A stretch of 64,000 nucleotides of DNA from Streptomyces sp. NBC_00271 (GTDB lineage: Bacteria; Actinomycetota; Actinomycetes; Streptomycetales; Streptomycetaceae). The position numbers and the translations under genes are program-made. Shown piece after piece: positions 60,273 to 64,000 of this stretch. The notes beneath the pieces are model-generated. The model ran no database searches and had not been told where the DNA came from. It saw only the letters and a program-made list of their open reading frames with translations. The stretch is taken from NCBI RefSeq assembly GCF_036178845.1, contig NZ_CP108070.1:10292001-10356000 (forward strand). Direction: 5' to 3'. The first letter of the stretch is position 1. The number at the start of each line of letters is the position of its first letter.

Positions 60273-62387
60273 ATGCAGCTCCGCTACAACTACCGGGCCT
60301 GCCCGGATGCCGCCCAGCGCCGCGCGCTGGCCCAGGCGTTCGGGTGCGCCCGCGTGGTGTGGAACGACTGCCTGCGCGACCGCAAGGAAGCACACGCGGC
60401 CGGGCTGCCGTATGTGAAGTCGGCCCAGTTGTCCCGGCTTCGCATCACCCAGGCCAAGCGCACCGAGGAACGCGCCTGGCTCGCCGACGTGTCAGCGGTC
60501 GTCCTGCAGCAGTCCCTCCGGGACCTGGACACCGCCTACAAGAACTTCTTCGACAGCCTGAGGGGCAAGCGGCAGGGCCGGAAGGTGGGGCCGCCCCGGT
60601 ACAAGTCGAAGAAAGACACCCGCCAGTCGATCCGCCTCAACACCAACGCCTTCTGTCTCCAGGAGAACGGCACGGTGTACGTGGCCAAGGTCGGCAACCT
60701 CAAGGTCAAGTGGTCACGTCGGCTATCGGCCGCGCCCACGTCCCTGACCGTCACCCAGGACAGCTGTGGCCGGTACTTCCTCAGCTTCGTCGTCGACACC
60801 GAACCGGATATCCTCCCCGGGCTGGAGACGGAGTCCGGTATCGACCTCGGCCTGTCCGCCTTCGCGGTCCTGTCCGACGGCCGGAAGATCGACAGCCCCC
60901 GCTTCCTGCGCCGGGCCGAGAAGAAACTCAAACGCCTTCAGCAGGACCTGTCCCTCAAGGCCAAGGGATCGAAGAACCGGGCCAAGGCCCGCATCAAGGT
61001 CGCACGCCAGCACGCCAAGGTGGCGGACCGGCGCCGGGACTTCCACCACAAGGCATCCACACAGATCATCCGCGACAGCCAAGCGGTGTATGTGGAAGAC
61101 CTCGCGGTCTCCGGCCTCGGCCGCACCCGGCTCGCCAAGTCCGTGCACGACGCGGGATGGTCCGCGTTCGTCTGCATGCTGGAGTACAAGGCGGTCAGGC
61201 ACGGCCGCACCTTCGCCAAGGTGGACCGCGCTTTCCCGTCCTCTCAGGTCTGCTCGGCCTGCGGATTCCGGGACGGCCCCAAGCCCCTGCACGTCCGGGA
61301 GTGGACGTGCGGCGCGTGCGGCACCGTGCACGACCGCGACCACAACGCAGCCCGCAACGTCCTCTTCGAAGGACGCCGTATCGTCGCCGCCGGACGGGCG
61401 GAGACACCAAACGCCTCGCAGAGCGCCGGTAAGACCAGGACGAAAGTCCCGGCACGGCGCGTTGAAGCAGGAAGCCCCCCGGAAGGGTCAGACGACCCAG
61501 GCCGGAATCCCTGGACTTTAGGCCAGGGAGCACGTCAATGTGAACGGATGGAGATACGCGAGTTGCGGTACTTCGTCGCCATTGCCGAGGAACTGCACTT
61601 CGGGAAGGCCGCCAGGCGTCTGGAGATCGCCCAACCGCCCCTGTCCCGCACGATCGCCCGGCTCGAACGACAGCTCGGGGTCACGCTGCTGGAGCGCACC
61701 AGCCGCAAGGTCACGCTCACCGAGGCCGGGGCCGTGCTGCTGTCCGAGGGGCGTGCGATCCTCAGCGCGGTAGCCGCGGCCGAGCGGCGTACCCAGCAGG
61801 CTGCGCAAAGGCGTCCCCGCCTCGTCCTCGCCGTCAAGTCTGGCACCGCCGGCGAGTTGTTGGCCAAACTGCTCGATGCCTACCGCATGGAGCCCGGTGC
61901 GGCCACCGTCGATCTGCTGCTCTGCGAGGCGCATCAGCATCAGAAGCTGCTGCAGGACGCGCAGGCCGACGTGGCTCTGCTGCACTTGCCCTTCGATTCG
62001 ACGGTGGGACTCGACACCGAAACCCTCTACACCGAGGGACAGGTGGCGATCCTGCCCAGCTCGCACGCATTGTCCGGCCGCTCTCAGATCCGGATGGCCG
62101 AGGTCACCGCACTGCCGGAACTTCCGATGGCACGCTGGCCCGGTCCTGGCGGCAGCTACCCGGAGGGACCAGGGGCAGAGGTACGGAACCTGACACAGCT
62201 CTTCCAGCTGATCGCGCTCGGCCGTACCACCGTGATCATGCCCGAGTCCGCCGGCACCGACCTGCGCCGGGATCTCGCCGCCGTGCCCGTCGTGGATGCT
62301 CCGCCCGTGACAACGGTGATCGCCTGGCCGCCGCAGAGCCGACTTCGCGCGGTCGCCGACCTGATCCGTGTAGCGACACGTCTTTGA
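60273..62387 (+). CDS. tnpB: TnpB RNA-guided nuclease, open in frame into LysR
   Basis: TnpB part is residues 1 to about 420. RuvC residues are intact: Asp191 (SGIDLGLS), Glu275 (YVEDLAV), Asp356 (HDRDHNAARN); the zinc finger is C327, C330, C346, C349. TnpB proteins cut DNA guided by an RNA made from the element right end. No stop codon occurs before the right end, so the frame continues through it and into the LysR regulator at residue 426, giving a 704-residue ORF. Whether a fusion protein is made is unknown. Confidence 0.82.
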   Translation: MQLRYNYRACPDAAQRRALAQAFGCARVVWNDCLRDRKEAHAAGLPYVKSAQLSRLRITQAKRTEERAWLADVSAVVLQQSLRDLDTAYKNFFDSLRGKRQGRKVGPPRYKSKKDTRQSIRLNTNAFCLQENGTVYVAKVGNLKVKWSRRLSAAPTSLTVTQDSCGRYFLSFVVDTEPDILPGLETESGIDLGLSAFAVLSDGRKIDSPRFLRRAEKKLKRLQQDLSLKAKGSKNRAKARIKVARQHAKVADRRRDFHHKASTQIIRDSQAVYVEDLAVSGLGRTRLAKSVHDAGWSAFVCMLEYKAVRHGRTFAKVDRAFPSSQVCSACGFRDGPKPLHVREWTCGACGTVHDRDHNAARNVLFEGRRIVAAGRAETPNASQSAGKTRTKVPARRVEAGSPPEGSDDPGRNPWTLGQGARQCERMEIRELRYFVAIAEELHFGKAARRLEIAQPPLSRTIARLERQLGVTLLERTSRKVTLTEAGAVLLSEGRAILSAVAAAERRTQQAAQRRPRLVLAVKSGTAGELLAKLLDAYRMEPGAATVDLLLCEAHQHQKLLQDAQADVALLHLPFDSTVGLDTETLYTEGQVAILPSSHALSGRSQIRMAEVTALPELPMARWPGPGGSYPEGPGAEVRNLTQLFQLIALGRTTVIMPESAGTDLRRDLAAVPVVDAPPVTTVIAWPPQSRLRAVADLIRVATRL
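61400..61538 (+). ncRNA. Putative omega RNA (right-end guide scaffold) of the IS element
   Basis: TnpB guide RNAs overlap the 3' end of tnpB and finish at the right end. Here that gives a scaffold ending with the CCCTGG/CCAGGG hairpin and GTCAA at 61538. The guide would be the next bases (TGTGAACGGATGGAGATACG), which are the LysR start. The 5' boundary is a guess. Confidence 0.5.
61548..62387 (+). CDS. LysR-family transcriptional regulator, displaced by the IS element
   Basis: 279 residues, complete. MEIRELRYFVAIAEELHFGKAARRL and AQPPLSRTIARLERQLGVTLLERTSRKVTLT form the winged helix (about 1-62); the rest is the type 2 periplasmic-binding effector domain. The IS right end lies 9 nt before its ATG, so its native promoter and ribosome site are gone; GGGAG from the IS is 18 nt away. 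It may now be expressed only by tnpB read-through, in frame. The probable former target is the SDR at 58936. Confidence 0.88.
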   Translation: MEIRELRYFVAIAEELHFGKAARRLEIAQPPLSRTIARLERQLGVTLLERTSRKVTLTEAGAVLLSEGRAILSAVAAAERRTQQAAQRRPRLVLAVKSGTAGELLAKLLDAYRMEPGAATVDLLLCEAHQHQKLLQDAQADVALLHLPFDSTVGLDTETLYTEGQVAILPSSHALSGRSQIRMAEVTALPELPMARWPGPGGSYPEGPGAEVRNLTQLFQLIALGRTTVIMPESAGTDLRRDLAAVPVVDAPPVTTVIAWPPQSRLRAVADLIRVATRL

Positions 62388-62448
62388 CCGGCTGTTCTCC
62401 CCATGGCGGAGCCGTCATCAGCAGTGCGAGGGTGACTACCCGGCTGGG

Positions 62449-63019
62449 TCAGCGGTCGCGCTCCCGTGCGTGCAGGTGACCGGCGAGGGGGTAGGCGGGC
62501 GGTGCCGCGGGCAGGGTCGTGATCAGTTCGTACCCGCTCTTCTGCCCGACGCGGCATGACGCTGTGTTGTCCACTTGATGCACGAGTTCAAGGTGCTTCG
62601 GACCGTCATCGGGGAAGGCGGTGAAGGCCCAGTACGTCACCGCCCGCAGCGCTCCGGGTGCCACTCCCCGGCCGCGCGCACGCGCTGCGGTCCAGTAGCC
62701 GACCTCGGCGGACGAAGCGCCCGGGGTGACGTTCTTTGAGGACCACGTGACCCGCCAACCGTCCCTCAAGGCCCGCGGCTTGGGCTTCCGTGATGGCAAA
62801 TCCGAAGCGGTCTCCCGTCTCCCATCCGCGTTGCTGGTCCTGAATCCACCGTGCCGCGCTCGCCTCGTCGTGCACGGCTGAGCTCGTCCATCGGCGCAGG
62901 GCGTCATCCTGATACAGCTCAACCAGGTCGGCAGCGTCTGTCGGGCTCCAGGGACGCAGTATGAGAGCGGGGGCTGACGGTGTGGCGTCCGCCTCCAGCC
63001 GTACGGCGATCTTGTCCAT
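62449..63019 (-). pseudogene. GNAT-family acetyltransferase, frameshifted
   Basis: From ATG 63019 one frame reads ALILRPWSPTDAADLVELYQD and FGFAITEAQAAGLEGRLAGHVVLKE; a shift near 62730 moves to SSAEVGYWTAARARGRGVAPGALRAVTYWAF, the acetyl-CoA loop, and on to a stop at 62449. Together they form one RimJ/RimL-type GNAT. Confidence 0.75.
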
Positions 63020-63073
63020 CGGTCGAGGGTACGTGGCCGCGGCGAGCTGCGACCAGCGCTCTCCCGGCGGGTT

Positions 63074-63619
63074 CTAGGCGGTGGTGCCGCCCGAGTAGTC
63101 GCTCTTGAAGGTGGTCTCGATGGTGGTGGCAACGGGTTGGGCGACGCCGGTGCCCGTGAGGATGATGCCCAGTTCCCGGTTGTTGCTCAGCGAGTTGCTG
63201 CTGATGTTCATGGAACCCGCTTCCACCTTCTGGGTGGACAGGCCGTAGTCGGCGACCATCGCCTTGGCGTGGATGTAGAAGCCGTTGGGGTCGGAGTATC
63301 CGACGACGGTGCCACCGGCCGCCTTGATCGCGGACACCTCGCTGGAGTAGCTGGAGGGGCTCTCCAGGACCAGCCGTACGGCGACGCCCGCCTGCGCCCT
63401 CGCCACGATGGCGTTGACCATCGCGCTGTCGCTGAGTTCCAGTTCCTCGACGTCGAGCGTCGTGGTGGTGCCGTTGATCAGGGACAGCAGGCGGCTGCGG
63501 GAGTCGGTGGGGGACCAGAGCAGATGGTCGCCGTCGGTCGGGGTGATCGCGGTGCCCGTGTAGTCCGCGTTGAAGACCTTCTCGATCGAGGCGACGTCGC
63601 GGCTGTCGTCGTCGAACAC
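63074..63619 (-). pseudogene. C-terminal half of a phospholipase D-like protein
   Basis: 181 residues from a GTG at 63619. One PLD catalytic motif is present: IHAKAMVAD (HxKx4D) then AGSMNISSNS (GSxN). The family needs two such motifs; the N-terminal half is absent, and upstream sequence belongs to a different protein in another frame. Confidence 0.65.
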
Positions 63620-63639
63620 CCCCGCCCGAGCCGCCCGCC

Positions 63640-64000
63640 TGCCCGGCCGTCATGTGGTCCGGTGTCTTTCCGGTCGGGGACTGCTTGGCGGAGCCCTCCG
63701 GGGACGGCGCCGCCGAGTCGAAGGCGCCGGGAGCGCGCCCCCAGGACGGTGCCCGGCGTCGCGCCGGCCCGGGCGACCCGGTTCTTGCCGTCGTCGCTCC
63801 CACCGGTACGGGCCGTACGGCACCGGCGCAGCAGCGGGTCGGTACCGCTGCCCAGGACGATGCCGGGGCCGGCGGTGCCAATGACCCGTACGTCCTCCAG
63901 CACCGTACGGGCCTGGCTGGTCAGGTGGATGCCTGCGCTGGTGTCGTGCACGACCGTGCGCAGCACCTGGCTGGTGCAGCGGTCCTCCAGGGCGATGGCC
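63640..64000 (-). pseudogene. Right-handed beta-helix protein fragment, runs off the window
   Basis: From the window edge the minus strand reads ALEDRCTSQVLRTVVHDTSAG, TVLEDVRVIGTAGPGIVLG and DPLLRRCRTARTGG, the repeating rungs of a parallel beta-helix. Coding character is lost below about 63800, next to the truncated PLD fragment, so the 3' end appears broken or fused. Confidence 0.45.

Larger units (their letters stand above)
59774..61538 (+). mobile_element. IS200/IS605-type element (divergent tnpA and tnpB)
   Basis: tnpA on the minus strand and tnpB on the plus strand with 26 nt between starts. The right end is a hairpin CCCTGG/CCAGGG (61509-61528) followed by GGAGCACGTCAA, ending near 61538. 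On the left a similar hairpin followed by ...TCTCAAC (about 59774-59811) may be the left end or an older right end. It sits between an SDR gene and a LysR gene, 9 nt from the LysR ATG. The exact left boundary is uncertain. Confidence 0.8.

Overview
The window is from a high-GC actinomycete, almost certainly a Streptomyces. The signs are strongly GC-biased third codon positions, frequent GTG starts, probable leaderless genes, mycothiol-dependent enzymes, an LAETG sortase signal, an ECF41 sigma factor and many secreted hydrolases. No rRNA, tRNA or CRISPR array is visible. The content looks like accessory chromosome: short operons, many regulators, several decayed genes and one IS200/IS605-type element.

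Layout. 0-1.6 kb: the end of a molybdenum hydroxylase operon (form II CoxL-like and CoxS subunits). 1.8-3.8 kb: an Otr(A)/Tet(M)-type ribosomal protection GTPase with a possible leader ORF. 3.9-10.2 kb: secreted GH5 endoglycoceramidase-like enzyme, YVTN beta-propeller, TetR regulator, HAD hydrolase and a class I isoprenoid synthase-like protein. 10.2-17 kb: an orphan ctaD, an ECF sigma/membrane protein pair, folD behind a ZTP riboswitch, a TPR-like/MarR pair and small proteins. 17-26.3 kb: ABC exporter, orphan ChvE-like sugar-binding lipoprotein, large secreted hydrolase, degraded stretches and a Pit phosphate transporter.

27.0-35.1 kb is the most distinctive region. It is an actinobacterial version of the conserved Nit1C ('nitrilase/nitrogen starvation') cluster: flavoprotein, amidohydrolase, Sll0783-family protein, radical SAM protein, a fused GNAT-AIR-synthase protein, two tandem nitrilase-superfamily proteins and a glycosyltransferase. 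The second nitrilase has lost both catalytic Glu and Cys (each replaced by Asp) while keeping the Lys. The cluster is followed at once by a mycothiol-dependent formaldehyde dehydrogenase and a metallo-beta-lactamase-fold hydrolase, which suggests a link to cyanide, cyanohydrin or formaldehyde chemistry.

37-50.4 kb holds two SDRs, a PLP decarboxylase, an L,D-transpeptidase, a divergent Gfo/Idh-ROK pair, an S1 protease, a DUF574 methyltransferase, a type II NADH dehydrogenase and an acid phosphatase. 50.5-52.8 kb is an ECF41 sigma operon with a matching candidate promoter. 53-57.6 kb has an HNH-like secreted protein, a wrecked PL1 and an intact PL3 pectate lyase, a TetR/DUF35 pair with palindromic operators (one also upstream of the NADH dehydrogenase) and an LAETG surface protein.

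57.6-64 kb is a decay zone: a heptanucleotide array, a glucarate dehydratase with an internal deletion, an IS element whose tnpA is frameshifted and whose tnpB runs in frame, with no stop codon, into a LysR regulator, and broken GNAT, phospholipase-D and beta-helix genes at the right edge.
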